In this document: positions 8,357 through 15,887 of the stretch, in pieces | Layout: each line of letters opens with the position of its first letter | How positions within the stretch are numbered: the first letter of the stretch is position 1 | NCBI GenBank assembly: GCA_023392615.1 | Contig: JAEVYT010000038.1 | Coordinates: 1-45,674, forward strand | DNA: 45,674 nucleotides | Direction of reading: 5' to 3' | Source of the DNA: Bacillota bacterium | GTDB lineage: Bacteria > Bacillota > Clostridia > Lachnospirales > Lachnospiraceae | The notes under the pieces: generated by a model | Databases searched by the model: none | What the model was told of the DNA's origin: nothing | What the model saw: the letters and a program-made list of their open reading frames with translations, nothing else | Program-made: the position numbers and the translations under genes

Positions 8357-10180
8357 ATGAATTTATTAACAATAGAAAATATGTCGAAAAGTTATACGGA
8401 AAGAATGCTTTTTGACCATGTCAGTTTTGGAATTAACGAAGGAGAAAAGATTGGTGTTATTGGGATTAATGGGACTGGTAAATCCACGTTGTTAAAGATT
8501 ATAGCAGGAATTGAGGAACCGGATAGTGGAGCGGTTACAAAAGGTAAGAAGGTTCGTATCGGTTATCTGGCGCAAACGCCGGAATTTGATAATGAACTTA
8601 CGATATTACAGAATGTTGTGTTAAACCAGAAAGCGGAGGAGGAATACCGTAATTTGGAGGGCGAAGCCGCTGCGATGCTAGTTAAGCTAGGTATTGCTGA
8701 TGTAAATGCTTATCCGGGAAAGTTATCCGGAGGTCAGAAAAAAAGGGTTGCATTGGTTCGAACACTATTAACACCTGCTGAAATATTAGTGTTGGATGAG
8801 CCTACGAATCATCTTGACAATGAAATGGCTGAATGGTTGGAAGATTACTTAACCAAATACCGTGGGGCATTTATTATGATAACCCACGATAGATACTTTT
8901 TGGATAAGGTAACAAATAAAATTATTGAGCTGGATAAGGGTAACATCTATACCTATAATGCAAATTACTCAAAATTTCTTGAGTTGAAGGCGGAACGCGA
9001 AGACATGGTTCTGGCAACAGAAAGAAAGGCAAAAAGCTTATTTCGAATGGAGCTGGAGTGGATGCAAAGAGGAGCAAGGGCTCGTTCCACTAAACAGAAA
9101 GCACATATCCAACGTTTTGAAGAGTTAAAGGATCGCAAGGGAATAGAAATTGATGGTAAAGTTGAAATCAATGCTCTCTCTTCAAGAATGGGTAAAAAGA
9201 CAATAGAGCTAAATAATATCTCAAAAGCATTCGGAGAAAGAACATTAATAAATGACTTTACCTATATCCTGCTTCCGGGAGATCGAATTGGTATCGTTGG
9301 GGCGAACGGTTGTGGCAAGTCTACTCTGCTAAATATTATGACTGGTAAATTAGAGCCTGACTTTGGTAGCATAGAGACTGGAACGACGATTAAGCTTGGT
9401 TACTTCTCCCAGGAGAATGAATATATGGACGAAAGCCTAAAGGTGATAGAATATATTCGAGAAACTGCTGAATATATTCAGACCTCGGATGGAACGATTA
9501 CCGCTTCTCAGATGTGTGAGAAATTCCTATTCACGGGAGCAATGCAGTATTCTGTAATTGCTAAGTTATCTGGTGGTGAGAAGAGAAGACTATATTTGCT
9601 AAAGGTTTTAATGGAAGCTCCGAATATTCTCATTTTGGATGAGCCGACGAATGATTTGGATATACAGACTCTGACCATACTTGAAGATTATCTTGAGACA
9701 TTCCCCGGAATTGTTGTAACGGTATCCCATGATCGTTATTTCCTTGATAAGATTGCGACCAGAATTTTCTCTTTTGAAAACGGTAGGATACGTCAATACG
9801 AGGGTAACTTTACGGATTATAAGGAGGCAAGAAGCCTAAGAGACGAAGGGCAGGTAACTTCATTATCCAATTCTTCTCCAGGTAATTCTTCGGGAGATCA
9901 AAAATCAGCTAGTGTGGCAACTTGGAAGCAGAAGAGTAATAAGATAAAATTCACCTATCAGGAACAGAAGGAATTTGATACAATCGATGAGGATATTGCA
10001 TCCTTGGAGAATCAAATTGCTGAAACAGAGGTGGAGATTGGAAATGCTGCAACGAATTATTCTAAACTGAATGAATTGATGACAAAAAAAGAGCAACTTG
10101 AGAAGAGTTTAGAAGAGAAGATGGATCGATGGGTTTATCTTAATGATCTTGCGGAGCAAATACAAGCATCAAAGAATTAG
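8357..10180 (+). CDS. ABC-F family ribosome-associated ATPase (Uup-like)
   Basis: A soluble 607-residue protein with two ABC ATPase domains and no membrane segment. The first has GINGTGKST, LSGGQKKRVAL and LVLDEPTNHLD; the second has GANGCGKST, LSGGEKRRL and LILDEPTNDLD. Between them lies the charged interdomain linker (AREDMVLATERKAKS through RFEELKDRKG) that in this family reaches the ribosomal tRNA sites. A C-terminal coiled coil (about 540-607) is the Uup-type tail. Such proteins act on the ribosome, some rescuing it from antibiotics; which role applies here is not decidable. I chose the ATG at 8357 because GAGG lies 7 nt upstream and MNLLTIENMSKSY is the normal N-terminus; an in-frame extension to 8300 lacks support. 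Confidence 0.9.
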   Translation: MNLLTIENMSKSYTERMLFDHVSFGINEGEKIGVIGINGTGKSTLLKIIAGIEEPDSGAVTKGKKVRIGYLAQTPEFDNELTILQNVVLNQKAEEEYRNLEGEAAAMLVKLGIADVNAYPGKLSGGQKKRVALVRTLLTPAEILVLDEPTNHLDNEMAEWLEDYLTKYRGAFIMITHDRYFLDKVTNKIIELDKGNIYTYNANYSKFLELKAEREDMVLATERKAKSLFRMELEWMQRGARARSTKQKAHIQRFEELKDRKGIEIDGKVEINALSSRMGKKTIELNNISKAFGERTLINDFTYILLPGDRIGIVGANGCGKSTLLNIMTGKLEPDFGSIETGTTIKLGYFSQENEYMDESLKVIEYIRETAEYIQTSDGTITASQMCEKFLFTGAMQYSVIAKLSGGEKRRLYLLKVLMEAPNILILDEPTNDLDIQTLTILEDYLETFPGIVVTVSHDRYFLDKIATRIFSFENGRIRQYEGNFTDYKEARSLRDEGQVTSLSNSSPGNSSGDQKSASVATWKQKSNKIKFTYQEQKEFDTIDEDIASLENQIAETEVEIGNAATNYSKLNELMTKKEQLEKSLEEKMDRWVYLNDLAEQIQASKN

Positions 10181-10238
10181 TAAATCAGTATATATGATGA
10201 TATATTTATATATTTTGATAAATTAAAGAATCTAGTAT

Positions 10239-10287
10239 CGAGGATAAAGTATCTTTTTTGAATAAAGACACTTTATCCTCGTTTTTT
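10239..10287 (+). terminator. Intrinsic terminator after the ABC-F gene
   Basis: CGAGGATAAAGT (10239-10250) pairs with ACTTTATCCTCG (10270-10281), followed by a T-run. Confidence 0.8.
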
Positions 10288-10516
10288 GCTAAATATCAGT
10301 TTGATCAAATGGGTAAGATGCGATTGATCTATGGCTAAATTATGTTTCTGCAATACAGGAAATAACTGATTCCAGGCATTTTGTAATCCGGTTGCTGTAT
10401 GGTCAATAACAAGAATGGCATAATTGCCGCCGGGTAATACTCCATTTGAATTACGAGCCGACATTCCTCATATATAAAATCTTATAAGGGGGTATGATTT
10501 CAGTATAAAAATCCAT
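10273..10516 (-). pseudogene. Decayed GyrI-like effector-binding protein gene
   Basis: The reverse strand carries two pieces of a GyrI/AraC-effector-type domain in different frames. The first, from ATG at 10516, reads MDFYTEIIPPYKILYMRNVG and then hits a stop; shifting frame gives GGNYAILVIDHTATGLQNAW followed by NQLFPVLQKHNLAIDQS. These match the start (EIxPxYKxxYxRxxG) and late section (GxYAxxxxxG...W..LFxxL) of that roughly 150-residue fold, with the middle deleted and the end running into the ABC-F terminator. AAAAGGA precedes the ATG. The 534-bp gap 10181-10714 holds this remnant and the terminator; nothing else is clear. The match is by eye. Confidence 0.5.
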
Positions 10517-10714
10517 AATTATTTATCCTTTTCAATTGTACTCGACCGGTCTATAATCAACTTAACATGATTTAAATTGAAAAACAAATGAAATTTTAAA
10601 ATATATAAATTGTATAAATGAGGGAATTATTGGTAGACTGGTGAGAGAATATTAGTTATAATAATTATAAAGATAAATACATTGTAATTGAATTAGAGAG
10701 GAGAGGTTGATAAG

Positions 10715-11179
10715 ATGAAGAAGTTTATCATATTTATTGTTCTTATATCAGTTCTGACATTAGCCGGCTGTCGGGACGGTGAATTAGCTCTTCAGGATAA
10801 TAATACGACTGGAGATCAACTAAAAGTAGCGAATACTTCAGAATTCGGTGACAAACAAAATGACTTGGTGTTTCGCGATTATGGTTCCGTGGTAAGACTT
10901 ACTACTGATTCTCAACTTTATATCCCTGAATTATATCTTGATTTAAAAGGGGTAAGCGCTCAAATTGAAGCGGTAAATATGAAAAGTAAAGAAGTGATAT
11001 TAATTGGCAGCTACCATCCCGATCAGAGCATAACATTCCAGACGGATAAGGACGGCATATATAAAATAATTGCTGTGACTGATTCCGGTCGAATCATTAA
11101 TCTATCATCAAAAGCATCGATAGGTGTCATTAGTACTTCATCGAAGAATTACGGCAGTGATATAATTGAACTTAAATAA
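10715..11179 (+). CDS. Small predicted lipoprotein, function unknown
   Basis: A 154-residue secreted protein. It starts MKKFIIFIVLISVLTLAGC, a signal peptide ending in a lipobox (LAGC), so it should be lipid-anchored outside the membrane at Cys19. The mature part (about 135 residues) is polar and predicted to be mostly beta strands; YIPELYLDLKGVSAQIEAV and QTDKDGIYKIIAVTDSGRI suggest an immunoglobulin-like sandwich, but I recognise no family. GAGAGGAG precedes the ATG. The gene is transcribed alone and meets the FGE-like lipoprotein gene tail to tail, sharing a bidirectional hairpin. Confidence 0.75.
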   Translation: MKKFIIFIVLISVLTLAGCRDGELALQDNNTTGDQLKVANTSEFGDKQNDLVFRDYGSVVRLTTDSQLYIPELYLDLKGVSAQIEAVNMKSKEVILIGSYHPDQSITFQTDKDGIYKIIAVTDSGRIINLSSKASIGVISTSSKNYGSDIIELK

Positions 11180-11181
11180 CA

Positions 11182-11309
11182 AAAAAGGCTGTTTAACCAA
11201 ATAATCAAGGAATCATGTTGTATTGCTTCACACGTAGGTTGGAATCCCAACAGCATATTATGGAAATACAGTATTATTCCTGCCATATATTTGTTTAAAT
11301 AGCCTTTTT
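11182..11309. terminator. Long bidirectional hairpin between convergent genes
   Basis: Arms 11182-11203 and 11288-11309 pair at 21 of 22 positions, from AAAAAGGCT to AGCCTTTTT, giving a T-run on each strand. The 84-nt interior folds again: AGGAAT...TTGTATT pairs with AATACAGTATTATTCCT, with a GTTGG...CCAAC tip. It could serve both convergent lipoprotein genes, but it is far larger than an ordinary terminator and resembles the other nested hairpin elements of the window. Confidence 0.65.
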
Positions 11310-11340
11310 GCGTATAAAATATTAAGGGAAGTTCTAGGTT

Positions 11341-12174
11341 TTATTTGTTACGGCATATTCGAAAGCCCTGATCGGGGCCAACTCCATTTGCATCCAGCTG
11401 TCCTCGGAAGGAGGGAACACAGCAGCTCTCATCACCAATCCAACCGCCACCCTTCCACACACGCATGGAGGTGTTTTTGCCATTATTGTCTATGTACCAA
11501 TCTGAACACCATTCTCTTACGTTTCCGGACATATCATAAAGGGCTAGTTCATTATGCTTCTTTTTTCCGACGCTTTGGGTCTGATTTTTATTCGCCTGTA
11601 TTTCTGGCCAGCTCCATGCACCGGACAATTTTTTATCACCTGTATTCTTCCAATACCAGGCTACTTTGTTTACGTCGTTTGATCCACTATAGGTATAGTT
11701 TTTGCTCTTTTGCCCTCCATCGGCAGCATATTCCCATTCCGCTTCGGTCGGTAAACGATAGCCATTCGCGTCCTTATTTATGGTTACAATCCACTTTATT
11801 GTGTCGTTTTTGCTCTTGTTTTCCGGATCCTGTTTGCTCTTGTCGATGTTATAATATGGTTGCAAGCCTTCTTTTTCGCTTCTCTTATTGCAGTAATCCA
11901 CACAATCATACCAGCTTACCATTTCAACTGGTAGATTATCACCTTGAAATTGTGATGGATTACTTTCCATCACAGCGTTCCATTCTTTTTGTGTTACTTC
12001 ATACTTCCCTATATAGAAATCTGAAATACTAGTATCATTTTTCCCGTAGAAATTAGAATTAGTATTCTTAAATGTCCCTCCTTTAAGCAAAACCAGCTGA
12101 CCAGGCTTGTCTTGAGAACAAGCACAAACAAAAACCATTACAAGAACGATAAATAGACTAAGAGTTTTTCTCAT
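11341..12174 (-). CDS. Lipoprotein with formylglycine-generating-enzyme-like (SUMF1) domain
   Basis: A 277-residue predicted lipoprotein. MRKTLSLFIVLVMVFVCAC gives a signal peptide and lipobox. Residues about 30-277 form the FGE/SUMF1 fold: LLKGGTFKN, FYIGKYEVTQKEWNAVM, PVEMVSWYDCVDYCNKRS, YRLPTEAEWEYAADGG, LALYDMSGNVREWCSDW, and the end GFRICRNK. This fold is often a binding or enzyme-modifying domain rather than a true formylglycine enzyme. The C-terminal region has ESCCVPSFRG, so cysteines exist near the FGE active-site region but the spacing is not clearly canonical. No sulfatase gene is nearby. The start at 12174 is preceded by AAAGGAG; an upstream in-frame start at 12204 has no such site. 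Confidence 0.82.
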   Translation of the reverse strand: MRKTLSLFIVLVMVFVCACSQDKPGQLVLLKGGTFKNTNSNFYGKNDTSISDFYIGKYEVTQKEWNAVMESNPSQFQGDNLPVEMVSWYDCVDYCNKRSEKEGLQPYYNIDKSKQDPENKSKNDTIKWIVTINKDANGYRLPTEAEWEYAADGGQKSKNYTYSGSNDVNKVAWYWKNTGDKKLSGAWSWPEIQANKNQTQSVGKKKHNELALYDMSGNVREWCSDWYIDNNGKNTSMRVWKGGGWIGDESCCVPSFRGQLDANGVGPDQGFRICRNK

Positions 12175-12571
12175 AATTTTATCTCCTTTCACAAACCTGT
12201 CCAATCATACGACATCAATATATTATATGATTGAAATTATCTTATATGACAATTATCGAAAAAAATTAATAAAATCAGATAAAGGGTAATTTTGATATAT
12301 ATTGATAAAATGATAAATAAATTATGCTTATCGGTAATATAGGAAGGCTATATGGGACAATCTGTAATAAATTGAATCGCATTAGTAGGACAATTTTAGG
12401 AAATTTTCGCTATTTTATACAAGATTTTTTGGTATAAAGAAAAATGTTATAAATGACCAAATTATGCGTTGGTTTGATGAAGAGCATTATATAAAATATT
12501 AGAAAGAATCCAATCGTAAATTGATTCATGAAAAATCTTGCACGAAAACTAAAATGATGATACTATGATGC

Positions 12572-12585
12572 TGTAAATATTTACC
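12572..12585. promoter_or_regulatory. Palindrome resembling a catabolite-response site upstream of the xylanase
   Basis: TGTAAATATTTACC is a near-perfect palindrome similar in outline to cre sites (TGTAAnCGnTTACA), but the central CG is replaced by TA. It lies 163 bp upstream of the GH11 start. The 573-bp gap 12175-12747 also contains a perfect palindrome CAACTCGAGTTG (12700-12711) close to the ribosome binding site and several AT-rich -10-like boxes; none is decisive. Confidence 0.3.
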
Positions 12586-12747
12586 AACCATGTTGAGCGT
12601 AAGGTGAGTGCCAAAGCTTCGAGGGGTTGCTTTGATAAGAAATTAGTTTATATACTATACTTATTCCGGGCTCATTCGCTTATACATAACATGGAAGTTC
12701 AACTCGAGTTGTATCATGGCTTTACAAGTCTGAAAGGAGGAATGTTA

Positions 12748-13833
12748 ATGAAAAGAAAGTTGAGGTTATTTTTAGCAGTTTTAATGAGCTTTATGTTGGC
12801 TACTCCGGGAGTAAATGCTTTGGCGGATACAACAGTTACTTCTAATCAAACAGGCACTCATGATGGATATTTTTATTCATTTTGGAATGCCGGAGGTGGC
12901 TCTGTAACCATGACTTTAGGCAGTGGTGGTAATTACAGTGTTAACTGGAGCAATTGCAATAATTTTACCTGTGGTAAAGGTTGGAGTACCGGTTCTGCGA
13001 GAAATGTAAGTTATTCCGGTAGCTTTAATGGTGGAAACAACGGATATTTAGCTCTTTACGGTTGGACAAAGAATGCATTGATTGAATACTACGTAGTAGA
13101 AAACTATGGTTCCTGGACACCTCCGGGAGGATCATCCCTAGGTACTTTAAGTTCAGATGGTGGAACATATAATATCTATAAATTACAGCGTGTTAATCAG
13201 CCATCCATAATAGGAACTGCAACATTTGATCAATATTGGAGTGTTCGTACTTCTAAGAGATCAAGCGGTACAATCTCATTTGGTAACCATATTAGTGCAT
13301 GGGCTGGTAAAGGTATGAATATGGGCTCTACTTGGGATTATCAGATAATGGAGACGGAAGGTTATCAAAGCAGCGGTAGTTCTAATATTACGGTTGGTGG
13401 CGGCGGAAGTAACCCAACACCCACTCCGACTACCGGTGCTACAGTTACTCCAACCCCTGTACCTGGAGGTTCAGGTAACACGATAGAATGTGAGAGTATG
13501 ACAAAGGGTGGTCAGTACACCGGCAACATTAGTTCTCCTTTTAATGGTGTTGCATTATATGCTAATAATGATTTGGTGAAGTTCACTAAGAACTTTACTA
13601 CTTCCACCAATAACTTTTCGCTACGAGGATGTTCCAATAACTCCAACATGGCTAGAGTTGATTTGATAATTGGTGGACAAACGAAAGGAACCTTCTACTT
13701 CGGTGGTAGTAATCCTGCAGTTTACACCTTGAATAATATCAGCCATGGAACCGGGAACCAAGAGGTTCAGCTTGTTGTGACGGCTGATAATGGTCAGTGG
13801 GATGCTTATTTGGATAATCTGCAGATTAACTGA
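12748..13833 (+). CDS. Secreted GH11 endo-1,4-beta-xylanase with CBM36 module
   Basis: A 361-residue secreted xylanase. Residues 1-28 are a signal peptide (MKRKLRLFLAVL... NALA). The GH11 jelly-roll follows (about 30-212), with the nucleophile in YYVVENYGSW (E118) and the acid/base in METEGYQSSG (E204), both intact. A threonine/proline linker (about 216-240) joins a C-terminal module (about 243-361) that opens IECESMTKGG and ends WDAYLDNLQIN, matching calcium-dependent xylan-binding CBM36. Together these indicate cutting of xylan outside the cell. I chose the ATG at 12748 because AAAGGAGG lies 7 nt upstream; the in-frame extension back to 12604 has no signal sequence. The gene is monocistronic and convergent with the ABC operon. 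Confidence 0.93.
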   Translation: MKRKLRLFLAVLMSFMLATPGVNALADTTVTSNQTGTHDGYFYSFWNAGGGSVTMTLGSGGNYSVNWSNCNNFTCGKGWSTGSARNVSYSGSFNGGNNGYLALYGWTKNALIEYYVVENYGSWTPPGGSSLGTLSSDGGTYNIYKLQRVNQPSIIGTATFDQYWSVRTSKRSSGTISFGNHISAWAGKGMNMGSTWDYQIMETEGYQSSGSSNITVGGGGSNPTPTPTTGATVTPTPVPGGSGNTIECESMTKGGQYTGNISSPFNGVALYANNDLVKFTKNFTTSTNNFSLRGCSNNSNMARVDLIIGGQTKGTFYFGGSNPAVYTLNNISHGTGNQEVQLVVTADNGQWDAYLDNLQIN

Positions 13834-13927
13834 TTGTGATAGAGAATAATAAGTAGATCAGTAAGGTACTTGAAAGATAGGAATATAATGAGTTGATTTG
13901 ATGATTCCTTTCTTATAATATGAAAAA

Positions 13928-13967
13928 GGGAGCTGATGATTTGATTTTTATCAAATCATCAGCTCCC
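13928..13967 (-). terminator. Intrinsic terminator of the MarR-ABC operon
   Basis: GGGAGCTGATGATTTGAT (13928-13945) pairs perfectly with 13950-13967 around a TTTT loop, 18 bp. On the minus strand it is followed by CTTTTTC; on the plus strand no T-run follows. Confidence 0.8.
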
Positions 13968-14012
13968 GATAATAAAGAACTAATTAATTACTTTCATGGG
14001 AAATATGCTTGT

Positions 14013-15887
14013 TTATGCTGATTGCTCAAATTGAGAGTTATATAGCTTCGCATAGAAGCCTCCTTGTGCAAGAAGATCCTCATGATTACCCATTTCAACG
14101 ATATCTCCTTCATTCATAACGAGGATTAAATCAGCGTCACGAATAGTAGATAAACGATGTGCAATAATGAAACTGGTTCTTCCCTTCATAAGAGTATCCA
14201 TTGCTCGCTGGATTAATATCTCTGTTCTGGTATCAACGGAACTAGTAGCTTCATCAAGAATTAATATCTTAGGGTCGGCAAGAATTGCACGAGCAATTGT
14301 TAACAACTGCTTTTGTCCCTGGGATACGTTGCTGGCTTCTTCGTTTAATACCATATTATATCCATCCGGTAAAGTGGAGATGAAATGATGAACATGAGCA
14401 GCCTTAGCAGCTTTAATTACTTCCTCATCTGTTGCGTCTGATTTGCTGTAACGGATGTTCTCCATAATGCTTCCGTTGAACAACCAGGTATCCTGAAGTA
14501 CCATTCCGAATAGTTTACGAAGATCACTACGGTTAAAGTCTTGAATATTATTCCCGTCAATTAAAATCTCTCCACTGTTAATATCGTAGAAACGCATCAA
14601 CAATTTAACCATTGTGGTTTTACCTGCACCGGTAGGACCAACGATTGCGATTTTCTGTCCTTTATAAATCTTGGCACTGAAGTCATTGATTATAATTTTA
14701 TCTGGATTGTAACCAAAATGTACATTCTTAAATTCCACCATTCCTTCAATACCATCAATCGATTTAGCATTCTCTACTGTCTGAACTTCTTCCTCGGAGG
14801 CAAGGAATTCAAAAACACGCTCGGATGCTGCAGCAGTGGACTGGAACATGTTTGCTACCTGGGTCAACTGAGCAATCGGTTGGGTAAAGTTTCGAATATA
14901 TTGGAAGAAGGATTGAATCTGTCCGATCTTGATATCACCCTTTATAGCTAAGTATCCACCAAGAATAGCAACACCTACATATCCAAGATTACCGATAAAC
15001 TGCATGATAGGCATCATGATTCCGGATAAGAACTGTGATTTCCATGCGGATTCATAAAGTTTTGAATTTTTTTCATTGAATTCGTTGATGGAATCAGTTT
15101 CTTTATTAAACACTTTAACGATATTATGACCACCGTATACTTCTTCAACTTGACCATTAACATGACCAAGATACTCTTGTTGTTGTTTAAAGTATTTTTG
15201 TGATTTTTTAACTACTTTACTTACGATAAAACCAGATACAGGAAGCATAACTAATGCTAATAATGTCATCGGTACACTAATACGAATCATCATAATCAAA
15301 ACACCGATAATCATAATAACAGAAGTGATTAATTGGGCTAAGCTCTGATTTAAGCTTTGGCCTAACGTATCAATATCGTTTGTCACTCTTGATAAAATCT
15401 CTCCATGGGAGGTAGTATCAAAGTAGTTCATTGGCATACGGTGAATTTTCTCTGAGATTTCTTTACGGAATTTATAAGTTACTCTCTGTGTGATTCCGGT
15501 GAGAATAAGACCCATAAGGAAGGAGAAGACCGCACTTGCTACATACATAAGGATAAGTTTGACTAAGAGATCTTCCAACTTAGTAAAGTTTATTCCGTCT
15601 CCACCTTTTACTTTGCTTATGATACCATCAGTTATAACAGTGGTAGCATCACCAAGCGTGGTAGGACCGATAACTGTAAAAATTGTACTACCAATTGCAA
15701 AAATCAATACAAATAAAAATCCAATTTTATATTTTGAAAGAGTGGAGATTAATTTTTTCATGGTTCCTTTAAAATCTTTTGCCTTCTCGCCAGGCATCAT
15801 ACCTGGTCCGCCGGGACCCATGCCCATACCGCCGCCACGTCTTCTGTGGGGGGTAGCTTTGGATTGTTGCATTTCTTCATTACTCAT
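14013..15887 (-). CDS. Half-ABC exporter, canonical ATPase site subunit
   Basis: A 624-residue half transporter: one six-helix exporter transmembrane domain (about 50-340) and one ABC domain (about 375-624). The ATPase motifs are GPTGAGKTT, NVSQGQKQLLTIARA and ILILDEATSSVD with a normal catalytic Glu, plus the switch His in IIAHRLSTI. It overlaps the preceding half transporter by 8 bp, so the two most likely form a heterodimer. An unusual cytosolic N-terminal tail (about 17-35) is rich in Arg, Gly, Met and Pro (RRRGGGMGMGPGGPGMMPG). The substrate is unknown; MarR control suggests a toxic compound. Confidence 0.9.
   Translation of the reverse strand: MSNEEMQQSKATPHRRRGGGMGMGPGGPGMMPGEKAKDFKGTMKKLISTLSKYKIGFLFVLIFAIGSTIFTVIGPTTLGDATTVITDGIISKVKGGDGINFTKLEDLLVKLILMYVASAVFSFLMGLILTGITQRVTYKFRKEISEKIHRMPMNYFDTTSHGEILSRVTNDIDTLGQSLNQSLAQLITSVIMIIGVLIMMIRISVPMTLLALVMLPVSGFIVSKVVKKSQKYFKQQQEYLGHVNGQVEEVYGGHNIVKVFNKETDSINEFNEKNSKLYESAWKSQFLSGIMMPIMQFIGNLGYVGVAILGGYLAIKGDIKIGQIQSFFQYIRNFTQPIAQLTQVANMFQSTAAASERVFEFLASEEEVQTVENAKSIDGIEGMVEFKNVHFGYNPDKIIINDFSAKIYKGQKIAIVGPTGAGKTTMVKLLMRFYDINSGEILIDGNNIQDFNRSDLRKLFGMVLQDTWLFNGSIMENIRYSKSDATDEEVIKAAKAAHVHHFISTLPDGYNMVLNEEASNVSQGQKQLLTIARAILADPKILILDEATSSVDTRTEILIQRAMDTLMKGRTSFIIAHRLSTIRDADLILVMNEGDIVEMGNHEDLLAQGGFYAKLYNSQFEQSA

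Noticed and set aside
11388..12032. A 214-codon open frame on the plus strand opposite the FGE-like gene
   Set aside because: It is antisense to a clear FGE-fold gene, is rich in His, Ser, Cys and Arg without any family signature, and lacks a ribosome binding site.
12604..12747. Longer N-terminus for the xylanase
   Set aside because: It would bury the signal peptide, and a strong AAAGGAGG lies just before the ATG at 12748.
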